Shown here: one piece after another, positions 42,701 through 55,800 of the stretch | Numbering within the stretch: the stretch's first letter is position 1 | How the letters are laid out: every line of letters begins with the position of its first letter | Assembly: GCA_021234155.1 (NCBI GenBank) | Contig: JAJEKV010000047.1 | Span: 1,166,494 to 1,230,493 of the forward strand | Reading direction: 5' to 3' | Length of the DNA: 64,000 bases | From: Isoetes taiwanensis | Taxonomy: Eukaryota > Streptophyta > Lycopodiopsida > Isoetales > Isoetaceae | The notes under the pieces: model-generated | Seen by the model: only the letters and a program-made list of their open reading frames with translations | The model's database searches: none | Told to the model about the DNA's origin: nothing | Made by a program: the position numbers and the translations under genes

Positions 42701-43359
42701 GCACATGCATGGCACAACATGGAACATGACAAATAATGCTAAACATGAAGCCTGACAGATCCGTTCTCAATCTTTATGCTAGCAACATGAACCCAAGTGA
42801 TCATCTACCAAAATGTTAAGCATAAAATTCAAGAACCCGACAGTTTTCAAAGAATGTTACTCCACCGGAAGCACACAGCCGGTTAGCCTGTTCGAACAGC
42901 GGCCCCTTAGCAACAGGGGTGACTGCCAATTTACTGCCAGTAGCAAGTTTGTAGCAGTTTTTGTATATTTTAAGGATATACTAGCATATATCAAGAATAT
43001 GTCTAAAACCTACACAAGCAAGGGATTGCCCTCCTAGAAGCAACCCAAAAATGTATTGATGTTCCTTATTCAGGTAACGAAGAAAAACATCAACATTATA
43101 GTACTTAGATAGAAGTACCCTTCGTAGTCCTGTGCTTTGATTGTTTCTTAAATATCAACATTTTAAAACAGTACGCAAGTAAGGGCCAATATATCATCTA
43201 AGATTAATTATGTTCATTTTGTTTTCCTTTGTATATATTTAACTTATATAGGTTGCAAGCAAATGATAGGTTGATATTGTTTGTAGTACCAAAGTGTGAG
43301 TGCTATATGAAATACAAAACGTTCATTTAAAAAATTTAACAATTCATATCTAAGTTTTA
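42701..43359. other. Intergenic
   Basis: AT-rich. Nothing recognised. Confidence 0.3.
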
Positions 43360-43745
43360 AAAAGATAAAGATAAATTTTTTATCGTCCACGAGAACCCAA
43401 TCGGGTTATGGGACCCAAACAAAAAGGGGAGCATAAACCCAAACAAAAACTGGGGGACAAACCCCCATCATCATAACATAATAAGGGGGGGGGAGATCTC
43501 CATCACAAAATAAACAGACATTTAAGTTTCAATTTTTTACAATGAGAATCAGCTGGGGAAGACTAGATACCAAAAGCCCAGGGATCAGAAGACCACTCAT
43601 CCCCTATAAGAGCTTGTCCTCCTAGGTACACTGCCCATTTTTTTGCAAACGAGCCTCGCGGACTCGACAAAGTTCCGTCCTCCTTTGGTAGAGCTGGACT
43701 GGAGTAAGATCCTCTTGCACTGAGAAGGTGGTCCCCTTAAGGTGG
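43360..43745 (-). mobile_element. 5'-truncated copy of an ORF1-only LINE
   Basis: The minus strand encodes GTTFSVQEDLTPVQLYQRR then TELCRVREARLQK, the C-terminal end of the same ORF1 seen complete at 50.4-51.3 kb. About 200 bp of 3' UTR follow, ending in GGGTCCCATAACCCGATTGG, CGTGGACGATAAAAAATTTATC-like sequence and a TTATC-type tail. As in the other copy, ORF1 runs straight into the 3' end with no ORF2. Confidence 0.75.
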
Positions 43746-45193
43746 TTAAGCAAATGATACTACAATATTCTTACTATTCATATAACATATAAAACAGGCA
43801 CCTCACTCAAGGCACATGAACTTGCCCATCAAGTTGCCTTTCATTGGAGCTTGGAGCCTTGCTTTTGTAAGCATAGCTAGTTTTATTTGACATTTCTTCA
43901 AAAGAGTATATGACAGTACATGTAGTTGGAGGAAGCACATTTATATTATCTCTATTTAATTATTCCTTCTATTTAGCAGTCTTAATTGAAATTGAGATTG
44001 AGATTCAATGCCATATTAACTTACAACAACTACTACAACAATAGTTGTACACTTCCAATTTGCCATATTTGTTGATTAGTGGGATTTCAAATGGAGAAGA
44101 TGTATTGAGTTTGATTGCCATGTTGTTATACAATCTTGTTTGGCATCAATGAAATTTAGATTTTTGTGGCTTGTGCTTGAGAGTGTTGAACAAAAGTGCT
44201 TTAAAAACAATGCATATTGGAGTAATACCCCTCTCTTTTGAACAATCGCATGGAATGCCCATCGAAGATGGGTAATTTTGCAGTCTTTAAAGAACAATAA
44301 ATTAGCTAGCACCATTCCAAATAGACACAATTTCAAACCAGTAAGTGAGTCATCAAGGTATATAATAAATCCAGCCCCAGGACGCAATAAATTTCTTGTA
44401 TAGCTAATGCAACAAAAAATTGCCCTTTATAACAAAAAATTGCCATTTATATGCTTCTACAAGCATTATGACACAAGATAACCACCCTGGAATTTGACTG
44501 TTTGATCTAGTAAATCTGCAAGCATGCATTTGCAAATAAATCAAGCACAACTTTTTTGAAGTAACAATGTGATTTTTCACAGTACATTGTAAAGATGGGA
44601 GCCATCCAAACTGCACAGAAGCAAAACCTAATAAAACAAATAGAGAAGATGAGATTTTAAACTCACATTGGATTTAAAAAAGAAGGAAGAAGAAATTTAC
44701 ACTAGATTATAACAGATAAGTGATGTCTCTGGGTGGCTTTGGGGTGCAGAAGCAAAGGGGAAGCAAAAGAAAAGAGGTGTCGTGAGGAAGCCTCAAAATA
44801 AAATTAGCTTTGAAAACTGCTTGAGCACTTGACTGCAGAAGAAGTCAGGAAGCAAAGCTCTGGTCAACGAAGTCCGACGATGCAGGGGTTGATTTTCCCT
44901 AGTCCAGGCATAACCTACCTATTGCATCACAACCATCCATTAAAGAAAAAAGGTTCCTAAACGAATCATGGCATGTGTTGGATTAAGATCAAATTTCCTC
45001 CTTCCTTCCTTAGGCAAGTAATGCAAGGGAAACATCAATCCGAGGCGTCCAAAAGACATTTCCATCAATCTTGGCCTTCCATTCGTAATATCCAGTGGCA
45101 TATCCTCAATCTTATCCACAAAGGTTGCCAATTAACTTGAATATCAAATAAATCATCTCCTTTTAGTACATTAGATTCTCCACTTCTTCAGAT
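43746..45193. other. Intergenic, AT-rich, no supported gene
   Basis: Several short minus-strand frames (for example 44,076-44,387 and 44,940-45,131) are open but show no family signature or splice support. Confidence 0.35.
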
Positions 45194-48167
45194 ATGGCCA
45201 TTTTGGGGAGAAGCCTTAAAAACGGGGCAAGGATATATGTATACCTTCCATGCCAAATAGATGGAGAGCACACAGATGTGCAAAGATTTGCACCTACAAT
45301 GTTTCAAAAATATTTAAACATCCAGAACTGTCCTAGCAATGGAAATACAGTGTGTTTCACATCCAAGGAAAACGGCGGATCTTAATTATGCCCTTTTCAA
45401 CAGGAGCTTAGGACAGGAGCCCTTGTTCGTTTCTGCATATCCCAGGCATTGTCTAGGCAAGGCCTCAAATTTAACTTGAATTTGCTGATTCGCCGTTACT
45501 AAATCTTCGGTACTAAAAGCACTTACAGGTTTTGCTGCTACGCATTTCCACGATGCCAGTAGACGCTCAATATTGGATCAAGCCCTTCAGTTTGCAGAAC
45601 ATAATCAGCAACAAGGTAAGGGTTTTTCTATATCCAAAGATCTTGCTCATTGCTTGGTCCAGGAATGTTTAAGATATGGAGATTTGGCAATTGGTAGGCA
45701 AGTGCAGTCATTATTAGCTAACTCTAACCTAGACTCTGTTGCCTTCTTGGTTGAGCCCCTGATTCGTCTATTTGCCTCTCATGGAAATTTAATTGATGCA
45801 AATCGAGCATTCAGTAAGGTTGTAAAACCAAGTCAGTACACCTGGAATATGGTTATTGATGGACATGCAAAATTTGGTGAGGTGGATATTACTCTTCAAT
45901 TTCACAATTCAATGTCCCTTGAAGGCACAAAACCAGATGTATTCACATTGCCTAGCATATTAAAGGCATGTGGGAACATGGGCTCTGTAGAGCAGGCCAG
46001 GCGCGTTCATGAACAGGTGCTCCACAATGGGTTTCAGTCTGACATAGTAGTAGCGAATGCCATGGTTCACATGTATGCCAAATGTGGGGACCTGGAGGTG
46101 GCCTCTGGCATTTTCGATCGGACACCTAGCCGGAACATGAGGACATGGGGAGCAATGATTGCAGGTTATCTTCAGCATGGCAAAGTTTGTGTTGCCCTCA
46201 ATTGTTTTGAAAGAATGAAGCAGGATGGCATAAAGCCTAGCAATGCTACATTCTCCAGTGTCTTGAAAGCATGTGGCATCTTGGGTTCCTTAGAACAGGG
46301 TAGGCGCATACATGAGCTGAGTATTCAGAATGGAATCCTACCTGACAAGATTGTGGGGAATGTTCTTGTTGATATGTATGCTAAATGTGGATGCTTGGAG
46401 GAAGCACATAAAGCTTTTCAAAATTTGTTGAATCGAGATGTTGTCTCATGGAATGCAATGATTGCAGGATATGGACAGAATGGCCAAGTATGCTTTGCTT
46501 TCGAATGCTTCGAGGCAATGCAGCAAGGTGGGATACCTCCTGGCAAAGTGACATTTTTGAGCATTTTAAGAATATGCAGCAGCACAAGATGCATACAGCG
46601 GGGCAGATGGATCCATGAAAAGGTTCTTGACAGTGGGCTTCATCTAAATGTCGTTATTCGGAGTAGTCTTGTTGACATGTATAGTAAATGTGGCAACTTT
46701 GAGGATGCACAGAGAATTTTTGATGAGTCTCCTATATGGGATGTAGTGTTGTGGAGTACATTGATTGAAGGATATGTGCAGCACAAGGCAAGCTCACTTG
46801 CCCTGGAATGCTTTGGGCGCATGCAGGCTTTTGGTATAAAGCCAGATGAAGTCGCATTTTCAAGCATTCTAAACTTGTGTGGCAATATCTATGCTCTGGA
46901 GCGAGGCAGGTGCATTCATGTGGATATTTTGGGAAGCAGCTTTCAGGCTGGAGTCATGGTAGGTACTGCCCTTGTTGACATGTATGCAAAATGTGGGGAA
47001 TTGCAAGAAGCATGCATAGCCTTTGGACAAATGTTAAACCAAAATTTGTTATCCTGGAACTCGGTCCTCTCAGGATATGTCCAGCTTGGTGAAGGCTTTC
47101 TTGCCTTCAAATGGTTTGAGACCATGTTGTATAACGGTATAAGGCCAGACAAAGTCACATTCTCCACTATGTTAAAAGGATGTGGTGCGTTAGAACATGG
47201 TAGGTGCATCCATGTGCAAATAATTGAGGCAAGGTTGCAATTCGATCTCGTAGTTGCCAGTGCCCTTATTGATATGTATGCAAAAGGTGAAAACTTGGAT
47301 GAGGCAAAAAGAGTTTTCGACGGACTGCCACAAAAAGACGTGGTTGTGTGGAACGTTCTTATTGCAGGATATGCACAGCATGGCAAAGGCTACCTAGCGC
47401 TAAAATGCTTTGAAAATATGCAGCACCATGGCGTGTTGCTAGATAAGTTTACATATTCCAGCATGTTGAAGGCGTGTGGTAGTGTAGGAGCTTTGGAGCA
47501 GGGCACACAAGTCCACGAACAAATTGTTGAGGCTGAATGCCAATCGCATGTCATTGTACAAAATGCACTTGTTGATATGTATGTGAAGTGTGGAAGCTTG
47601 AAGGAAGCATGTAAGGCTTTTGACAGAGTAAAAAATCGAGATGCCGTGACATGGAATACAATGATTGCAGGATATGCTCAGCATGGCTTTGCAGGCTTGG
47701 CTGCACAGTGTTTTCAGGAAATGCAAGCTAATGCCATTAGGCCAAATGAAATGACATTTAGTGCTATTCTTACTGCATTCACTTGTACAGGCCTGGTTGA
47801 AGAGGGCATCCGATATCTCAAAGATATGGAAGTTTGTCATGGTCTAAAGCCAAACATAGTTCACATTAATTGCATGATTGACCTCCTTGGACATGCAGGT
47901 TGCTTTTATGACGTAGGAGATCTACTTAAAATTGCATATGATTTTGATATTTGCTTGTGGACAACTCTTCTTAGTGCTTGTAAAATGCATGACAACCTGG
48001 AACTGGGGAAGAAATGTTTTGATGAAATTGTCAGGCTAGAACCCAATTGTGATGCAGCATATGTCTTGATGGCAGGCATTTATTTAAATAGCTTTACCAG
48101 TATACAACTAGTAAGAAGTCAACCTGAGCTATGGTTAAAACCTCAAAGCATATGTGGAGTAATTTGA
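45194..48167 (+). CDS. Pentatricopeptide repeat (PPR) protein, PLS class with E motif, no DYW domain
   Basis: The open frame runs from 45,489 to the stop at 48,167 with about 20 repeats in the PLS pattern: VSWNAMIAGYGQNGQ, DVFTLPSILKACGNMGS, NALVDMYVKCGSLKEA. The end is an E motif (INCMIDLLGHAGCFYDVGDL, LWTTLLSACKMHDNLELGKK, LEPNCDAAYVLMAGIY), then 24 unrelated residues. The E+/DYW part is missing. The frame has no ATG before the first repeat. A good acceptor (CACTTACAG|G at 45,527) suggests an upstream exon, and 45,194-45,385 (MAILGRSLKNGARIYVYL) is a candidate for the targeting peptide; this link is inference. Proteins of this class bind organelle RNA and specify C-to-U editing sites. Without DYW they need a partner deaminase. 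Confidence 0.85.
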
Positions 48168-49149
48168 TGATATCTTGTGCTTTAGCACCAACAACCTCCT
48201 AGCATCTGAAACGTTACAACCATTGACAAAAATCTACCTTTAAAATAGTAATTATTTTTTTGTTTGTTGTTGAACTTTCAATGATCATTGATAAGATGCA
48301 ATTCTTATCATTGAAAACCAACATTACCACGGTTTTAGAATGACAAATTTGTAGGCATGACCAAGTTGATACTATGCAACAACCATAAAGACACGCTAGC
48401 TATCTAAATTTACCAAGTAGTCATCCAACCAACTTAACCTGCATCCTTATTGAGACAAGCTAGCTATCTACAATTCCAACCACACCTGGAACCCGTGCCT
48501 TGATACTGATGCTGGCTATCTGGAATTCCTACTACAAAAGCATGGGACCTGTGCTTCGATATTGATGCACACATTGCATGACTCTCTTGCATAGTTGGAG
48601 CATGAGACCACACGTTTACAACAACAGTAAAAGTAAAATAAGAGACTTGTAACATATTCAACCATATAGGACCCAGTCGACCCTTCAAGATCAACTTAGC
48701 TCAACCACTGTTCCGTGTATTATACCCAATCAAGATGTTGTTTTTGTTATTATTGTTGTTGTTTTTTTTTTTTTTTTTTCGTCATTCTTATTTGGAAATT
48801 CTATGTGTATTACACCCTATCGGGACGTTTTTTTTTACTATCGTTCTTAGTTGAGGATTCTAGAATGGATAATTCTAGTTTATAAATTGTTTTAAATTTG
48901 TTGTTAGAATTTTGGCAAAAGGTATCTAGCATGCTCCTACTATTAACAATCTATAGAAAATTATAAATGCCACTCATATGTTAGATCCCATCCATGATCT
49001 AGATGAAGAGCTAGGTATAGATAGGTCCATCCATGACGATAAAATAGGCTAACCGTGCCCAAGTCTGGAACATGGATACAGAAAGTACAACACTATAATA
49101 TGATGTTGGTTGAATTGTGCTTTCTACCATTCATTAAGTCAGACACTCA
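48168..49149. other. 3' flank of the PPR gene, AT-rich
   Basis: Contains a T19-20 run near 48,757. No gene seen. Confidence 0.35.
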
Positions 49150-49245
49150 TGTACTTTCAAAATTGAATTGAATTGGATTAAATTGAATTGAACTTGATCA
49201 TCCATAGAGACCAAACAATCTATGGGACCCAAACAAAGAACATAA
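49150..49245 (-). mobile_element. Possible LINE 3' end
   Basis: The minus strand reads TTTGTTTGGGTCCCATAGAT, then TGGTCTCTATGGATGATCAAG and an (ATTCA)-like tail. The start matches the 3' UTR end of the ORF1-only LINE (TTTGTTTGGGTCCCATAACC). The tail repeat differs. Confidence 0.4.
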
Positions 49246-49266
49246 CAAACCTATTACTATCCAGAA

Positions 49267-49749
49267 TTAACCTCCCCCCCGGGTTTTCAAGGGAAAAAAC
49301 TTAACGGTAATAAACTCACCGATAAATTTTAGATTTGTAGATGCTAATGTAGTGATGAAGGACACAACTGGTCTTGCATGTCCAGAAGATACAGTGCTCG
49401 TACCCTTACTGAAGTCGTCTGCATGGTTAGGTGTAACTGACCCGATATATTGTCCCTTGATAGGCCCAAATGCTGGACAGTTTTGAAGAGTGTCACAGTC
49501 ATCCTCAATAAAGCAACATTGGGAGATGTTTTTTTCTCGCTCATCCAAGACCCATCTGCCTTTCTCAGTTCTGCAGCAGTGTGCACCTATACAAATGAAC
49601 GCAATCACTCTACAATTCTTCATGCACAAATGTGTTAATATGTACCGTCGTGGATCTTTGGCAACCGTGGAATTAATCTGATTCTTGTGGTCTGTCATCT
49701 TTTTCAGCTCTAAAGCCCTGGCATCCCAAAGCCCACTCAGAAAGCACAT
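49267..49749 (-). other. Unidentified Cys-rich open frame
   Basis: A 160-codon minus-strand frame with many cysteines (LCMKNCRVIAFICIGAHCC, CCFIEDDCDTLQNC). I cannot place it in a family. It could be one exon of a secreted or receptor-type protein, or chance. A second open frame at 49,781-49,978 with CATWRLGSDKPFSFLHG may belong with it. Confidence 0.25.
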
Positions 49750-49889
49750 GTTTAGATACTGCTTTAAGCGATAGTTATTTTCATTGTTTTGTACCTATGC
49801 ACTCTTGTTCACTCAAGAAGCACTTGTTTAGATACTGCATTAGGCGATAGTCATTTTCATTGTTTTGTACCATGTATGCACCCTTGTTC
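49741..49889. repeat. Tandem duplication, 76-77 bp period
   Basis: TTTAGATACTGCTTTAAGCG ... CATTGTTTTGTACC at 49,751 recurs at 49,827 with a few substitutions. Confidence 0.8.
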
Positions 49890-50400
49890 TTGTACATTCC
49901 ATGTAGAAAACTAAATGGCTTGTCAGACCCTAGACGCCATGTAGCGCAGCTTTTCGCCGGCAACACAGTTTCAAGCATAACTTTTGGTCCAGGACTCCGT
50001 TTCAGGTGAGGCTTATTGCATTGGAAATCTCTCTTTGGGATCTTTTCGGTGGTATATATGCCATGTTGTATCCCAGATCATCCAGATGCTTATGCTGAAC
50101 GGAATGCCTCGAGTAGTTTCGGTGTTACAGATCTTTATGATTAAGACTTCACAAATCGATTTGGTTTGCTCTAGATTCTGTCCGCTTTGATTTAGCTTTT
50201 GTATATACCCACTTTGATTTCATTTAGAGAGCTTCACCATGACAGAAAGGGCCAGTAATAAGGAGAGATTTGGTGTAAGGATGGCCAAGGAAAAGAAAAA
50301 GCCTCACTCATGAATCATTGTTCACACAGGAGGTCCCTCGTCCCACAAGTGCTCTAGCATACAGCTCCATGGATAGGGGCAAGCTAATTCCAGTGTAATA
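49890..50400. other. Flank of the LINE copy
   Basis: Probably includes the LINE 5' UTR. The border and a target duplication could not be found. Confidence 0.3.
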
Positions 50401-51475
50401 ATGGATTTGGCATCTTCTCATTTTGGTCCCCAGCGACTTCTTCATATAGGCACAAGCAGGTCTGGTACATTTACCTTCCAAGATTGGGAGGATCTCCAAA
50501 GTGCTCTAGACATGCAAGTTCAGTGTTTGCCGCCTACACTTCGTGGCCAGGTACGACTCATTCATTCTGAGGGAGGAATGACGGCCACATCTATGATCGT
50601 GTCTATTGAGAGATGGACACACTTATTACAGTTAATACATGCCTTCATTCCAGGCCCTAAAGCCCAGTATGTGGGCACAAGTGATGCCTCCGTACAGACA
50701 CTAGATACAGAATTACATCCACAGAAGAAACATTGTGTTGAAGCGGGAGTGCAGACATTGGAAAGGGAACATGTTGAGCTGGGAGTACAGGCATCTCCAC
50801 AATCCCAAGGGGACTAGGAGTTCCAGTGTCGAGCTAGCAGCCAGGAGCAAGCTGCCTCAGTATCTTCTGTTACCAGGAGCCTGAACTTGCGTATTATAGG
50901 GGTTGCAGAGGCAGAAGATGATGCCCATTCTGACGTGGATGCGGCTTTGCATTTTTTCGCTGATGTCATGCATGTGAAGGTTGGAGTTGCCTCCACTACT
51001 AGGGTGGGAGCGGCAAGACCTGATCGTCCTCGCCATCTTCTGGTTCAGTTTCAAGACACTCTTAGCCGCTTACATGTTCTTCAGCATGGAAACCATCTCA
51101 GAGGGACTAGTTTCTCAGTAAAGGAGGACCTCTTCCCTGTTCAATTGTGTAACCGTAAGGAGGAGCTCTGCAAGGTGAGGGAAGCCCGCCTGCAAAAGAA
51201 ATGGGCAGCGTACAGGGGAGGCGCAGCAATTACTTTAGACCAATGGCCTTCCAATCCTTGGATTGGCTATGTCTAGATACTTTTAGAAGCATAAAATTAC
51301 CACTAGCATTAGCATTATCTTCTTCTTGGTAGTCTTTTAATATTTGGTTATTGTGTTTGATGATGAGGCCTAGTCCCCAGGTTTTAGATGGGTTGTTGCC
51401 CTTGCATGTGCCGTCCCATAACCCGTTGGGTTCCCATGGACGTAAAAATCCATCTTATCTTATCTCTCTTCCAGC
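50401..51475 (+). mobile_element. ORF1-only LINE, nearly complete ORF1
   Basis: The frame 50,401-51,276 (291 codons) is open except for one TAG at 50,815-50,817. The C-terminal half is an L1-type ORF1 RNA-binding domain: SLNLRIIGVAEAEDDAHSD, ALHFFADVMHVKVGVASTTR, ARPDRPRHLLVQFQD, SFSVKEDLFPVQLCNRKEEL, REARLQKKWAAYRGG. After the stop, about 190 bp of 3' UTR lead to GTCCCATAACCCGTTGGGTT, CGTAAAAATCCATCTTATC and a TTATC tail. ORF2 (endonuclease, RT) is absent, as in the copy at 43.4 kb. Confidence 0.78.
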
Positions 51476-52324
51476 AGGACTTGAGACATTGTGGACACAT
51501 GGCCATTATGTCGGCGAGGTTTGGAAGGCGAGAGTTTCCAATTTTACCATCTTCTGACAATTTATTAAATGACATTCTAGATCAGCCAGAATGATCCGAT
51601 ATGGGACCGTGGGCTTGATTCCAAGTGCCCGAGCCAGAAAGGCTTTGTGGATCTATTCTAAGTCATCCCAGGCAGGGTTGCTCTTAAAACCAATATTGTA
51701 TATGCCTGAATTAGAAGATCGGGCGAATCATAGGTTTACAAGATTAGTTAACGTGGCAATTTTTTCAAACTTAAATTTCTTTCATAGAAATGTAGGCGAA
51801 TCTTAACCAATGTTATTTATCTCAAAATTTTTGGTCACCCATAGTTTGTCATGCATACCCATAACGGAACACTATAACTTAACTGTCATAAGTGTGAATG
51901 TGCTTTTTATAAAATAAAATCATAGGTACATTACAAAAAATTACTTGTTAATCAACACATGACGAATAAATTATGTGCCATTTTGTATATGTTAAAGGAA
52001 GTTCTACGAAAAGAAGTATCCATTGTGCCAATCAAAGTGGGCAGAAGATAGAGTCCGTCAAGTTCACCCTTAGAACTTCGAGCTGCTTTTCAATTGCCAC
52101 AAAAATTACCTTTATTATTATCATCTATTCGACAAGTAGATTAGATGATGAATTAAACCCAAGAGTAATAGGCAATTTCTTGATGATATTGTACAAGGAA
52201 AATAGAAGTTCTGGCGAATCTATGATCTTGCCACTTTGAGCACATGGCGAATGTTCGACTAACAGAAGAGTTTTTTTGTAGAAAAGTTGGTTGATTATTC
52301 GTTTTCCATCTACAACTGATCCTA
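51476..52324. other. Intergenic, AT-rich
   Basis: No supported gene. Confidence 0.3.
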
Positions 52325-52850
52325 CTATTTCATAGTGTGGAAAATATTTAATAACGTGGAAAAATAGTCTTTTGGCAAAATTTTGGCCTTAAGGGCTATC
52401 CTGCTTCGGTGGCAACTGATATCACCTACCCCCATACTTCCACTCCATATAGAAGAACTAGCTTCACTAAAACCCTGAACATATGTGACTAATGGGAGCA
52501 ATTCTAAAGCTCTGCTCTGTAACAATTCTTTTACATTGCATATAAAGCTTTCCAATCTATCATTATCTCTTGTCAGATACAAGTTTTCCAATACATAGTA
52601 GTAGTGACTTTTCTTTTCATATGTTTGTATGTCTATACTACTTTCACATTTTAACCTTGATAAGTGAATTACTTCCTTTGTTGTTGTGAAGATGATATCA
52701 GGAGCACCTTAGTCTTAGTCAAATTAACGCGCATTTTCGTGTCGTGGCAGAACTTACCCAGCGCATCGAAATGCTCCTGCATACTTGTAGAGGTGTAAGG
52801 TAAGGGATCCATATCATCTGCATAGATCATCTATTAGATGATATGGTGAA
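52325..52850 (-). pseudogene. LINE ORF2 remnant (RT active site and downstream)
   Basis: The minus strand reads MIYADDMDPLPYTSTSMQEH near 52,830, followed by FCHDTKMRVNLTKTKVLL, then, in other frames, LVKLVLLYGVEVWG and RDNDRLESFICNVKEL. The first two blocks match the remnant at 3.4-4.7 kb (YADDVNLLVYTLADM, MRVNLAKIEVLL), so both are from one LINE family. Confidence 0.75.
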
Positions 52851-55800
52851 CACCCTCCCATACCCCCAAAAAAAAGGGGGATCAGCCAAGCCCCTCCCAA
52901 ATTTGATGTCGAACCTAATAACTTGAACTGCAGGACTTGGGCAAAAAGCATCTCGCTCTCCCACCCCAAAAAAAAAAAAACCTAGTAAACCTAATTATGG
53001 CGGGTTGTTGGGTAGGTTAGGCACGCAATCATTAAAGATTGTGGTTTTTCATCTCGCGACTAGTTTCGGGTTCGGGCGACTAGCTTCAGGCAGGATTTGC
53101 AAAGAAACTTCAAATCCAGCGCCAAACTTTTGGGGGCGATGTTCAAATTTGATTTGATCCGATTCCTTGCTAAAATCCGAGGGCAAAGCTCTGTTTTCCC
53201 TCTAATTTTGGCAAAGAATCGCATCAATTTGTTCGCCGGAACTGTTGACAGTGAGAATCTTGGAGAACAATGGTAGAGGTAAGATGTTTCGTGCAAATGG
53301 TGATGATTTTGCATTTTTCCTTACTATTTTCTTAATTTTAGAGTCTGATTCCGAAGAAGAGCTCGAAGATGTGCTTGAAGGAGGTGGAGATCTCGGAGAA
53401 GGGCTTGAACTGGAGCTTGAGCTAAACCGAGGGGAAGGGCACCTAACTAGAACCTTTCGACGAGCCATGCAGGGAAGGAGATGAAAGGACAATACAATTG
53501 CGCGCCATCCTATGTAGGAATAAATACATAGAATTAACTTTTTCGTACCCGATTAACTACTGCGGAATGTCATGATGCAGACAACCCCTTTTTACAGATT
53601 TGGATGAAATAGTACTAGTTTGAGACAAAGAATAGACAAGACTTTCATGCCACAACTTCAAACTCTTCTCCTCAATCAAATACCATAAAAAATGTAACTG
53701 AATCTAGTGAATTGCATCTAGTAACAGAATGAAAAATATAAGAAAAAGACAGAAGAATTACTTTGCTATTTAAGAACTCTGTTTGGCATAAGCTAGCTTG
53801 GCAATCTCGAGTAGTGTATCCTTGGTCATCTTACATATACTTTGTGTCATGCTGGCCATGGATTCTGCTATTTTCAAGCTATTTGCTAATCTCCATTATT
53901 TTCTTGGGATTATCATGAACTCCATTATTTTCTTAGGATTAGCCAAACAATATTTTCCCTTCTCCTTAAAGAAGAAGGGATTAGCCTTTCTTTATATCAC
54001 AATATTTATATATTAAATCATTAATAGCCAAACAAAAATGAATGCTTATAAAAGCTTTTTATACATCTCCACCTACCATCATCAATGATAGTAGTTTTTC
54101 AAACTATGATTTTTTACTACATATATGAATCTTCAAAAAGGAATTGCAAGAGTTGGCCAATATCCATTTAGATGCCCGAGTTGGTTGTATAACATCTTCC
54201 TTCAAGGATTAGAGATAAGTGCAATTAGATCACTTTATCTAGAAGGGTGTCGTTGCATTGAATGTAGTTCAGACTATGGATGTTATAAACTATGTTGTAA
54301 GCTTCATAAGCTTTGTACGTTTAAACTATTATATATTCCTTGATTGTTGATTATTATTTGTAATTACAGTACAATATGTCTAAAGCTACAGAATCTATAT
54401 TTTTGTCTTTTTCCAGTTAGAAAAATAGGTACGTGAAAGTTTAAAGGAATACTTAATTCAAACGTTTCGCCAAGTCCGTATACAAATAAATGTAATGATC
54501 ATAATAACTTTAGCCAAATCTACATTATAAAATATTGTAAGATTTTGAAAAATAGCCAAACCATCTTTTATGAAAATATATATAGCATGCTTAATTTTTT
54601 CCCTACTAATGGTAGGCCAGATCGAGTAGCTCTGGTCATGATTTGATGATTGATACTGTAGAAATTAGCATTGAATTAGTTCTTAATCACATTTTATATC
54701 AGAAGGTTTCAAGAACTATATCAGACCAGATAATCAAAAACTTGCTCTTATTGCCTTCGGAATTTGATTTGCAAGGACGATCTTTTTACCTGTATGCGGA
54801 ATTGAGATCGGAATTGTTAAAGAGAGCCCGGCAATCAAAGCAAGAAGTGGGGCATCAATTCTTGAACGGGGGTCGGAATTGGGGCCTCCATTTCCGGCCA
54901 GAGTTTTTGGGCGCCAAAAAACTTAAACCCGTTGTTATAGCCCTAACCATAAAAGGCGCGAGAGGTCTAATAGGAACACCCCTAACAATAGTTAGGGACC
55001 AATTGTCTCTCAAGGGGAGAGTCAAATATTTGTCTCTCCCCCTATCTCTCTCCATCTCCCATCTCTCCCCATCTCTCATTTTATCTCTCAGCCCGCATGT
55101 GGCCAATGAGAGAGAGGGGGAGAGTGAGTATAGAACACCTTAGCATTTGCTAAACCCAATGAAGCAAAATCTTAACAGAATAAATGTAAGATAGCAACAG
55201 AAATAAGACCGTAAAATATACTTTGAAAGTAAACTAAAAATTAACATTCAGAGCAACAGAACAATTTATTTGCTTCTACGAAGGCAACTTCTGTTGTTCA
55301 AAAATACATCAAAGGTCAAGGTCTTTGCTGTTACCTAATATTGTGTTTTCATGTGTGTCATTTTCACAAAACGACAGCCATATAAATTCATAAAATGTTC
55401 ACAACATGTACTCCATGTATTCATTATGAACAATATCCAACTTGATTCTTATTACACATGAATTGATATACTAACAAACATCGTATAATAAAATCTGAAT
55501 ACACTTAGCAAAGCTTCTTTAGGATAGATCTCACCATGAATCCATGCATTTAGAAGTAAATTTTATAAACTTCATTCAAGGGCAGAAGCATGGTACCTGC
55601 AGACCATCCAGGAGCTTAAGTTAGTATAAAGATAGTAACTAGACCTGGGAACTGCAGGTGTCAGAGCCACTGCCCAGTTGTTATCCATGTCCAAATGAAA
55701 AATATAAAATCACAATCACATGCATGTGACTAGATCAGATCAAAGATAGTAAAATTCTCTCTCAATCATCTAAAATACTTTTACATCTCATAAAGACACT
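52851..55800. other. Intergenic, mostly AT-rich
   Basis: 53,202-53,492 is a Ser/acidic low-complexity stretch open on both strands (ESDSEEELEDVLEGG on plus). 55,030-55,130 is a CT/GA-rich block of TCTCTC repeats. I see no gene I can support. Confidence 0.35.
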
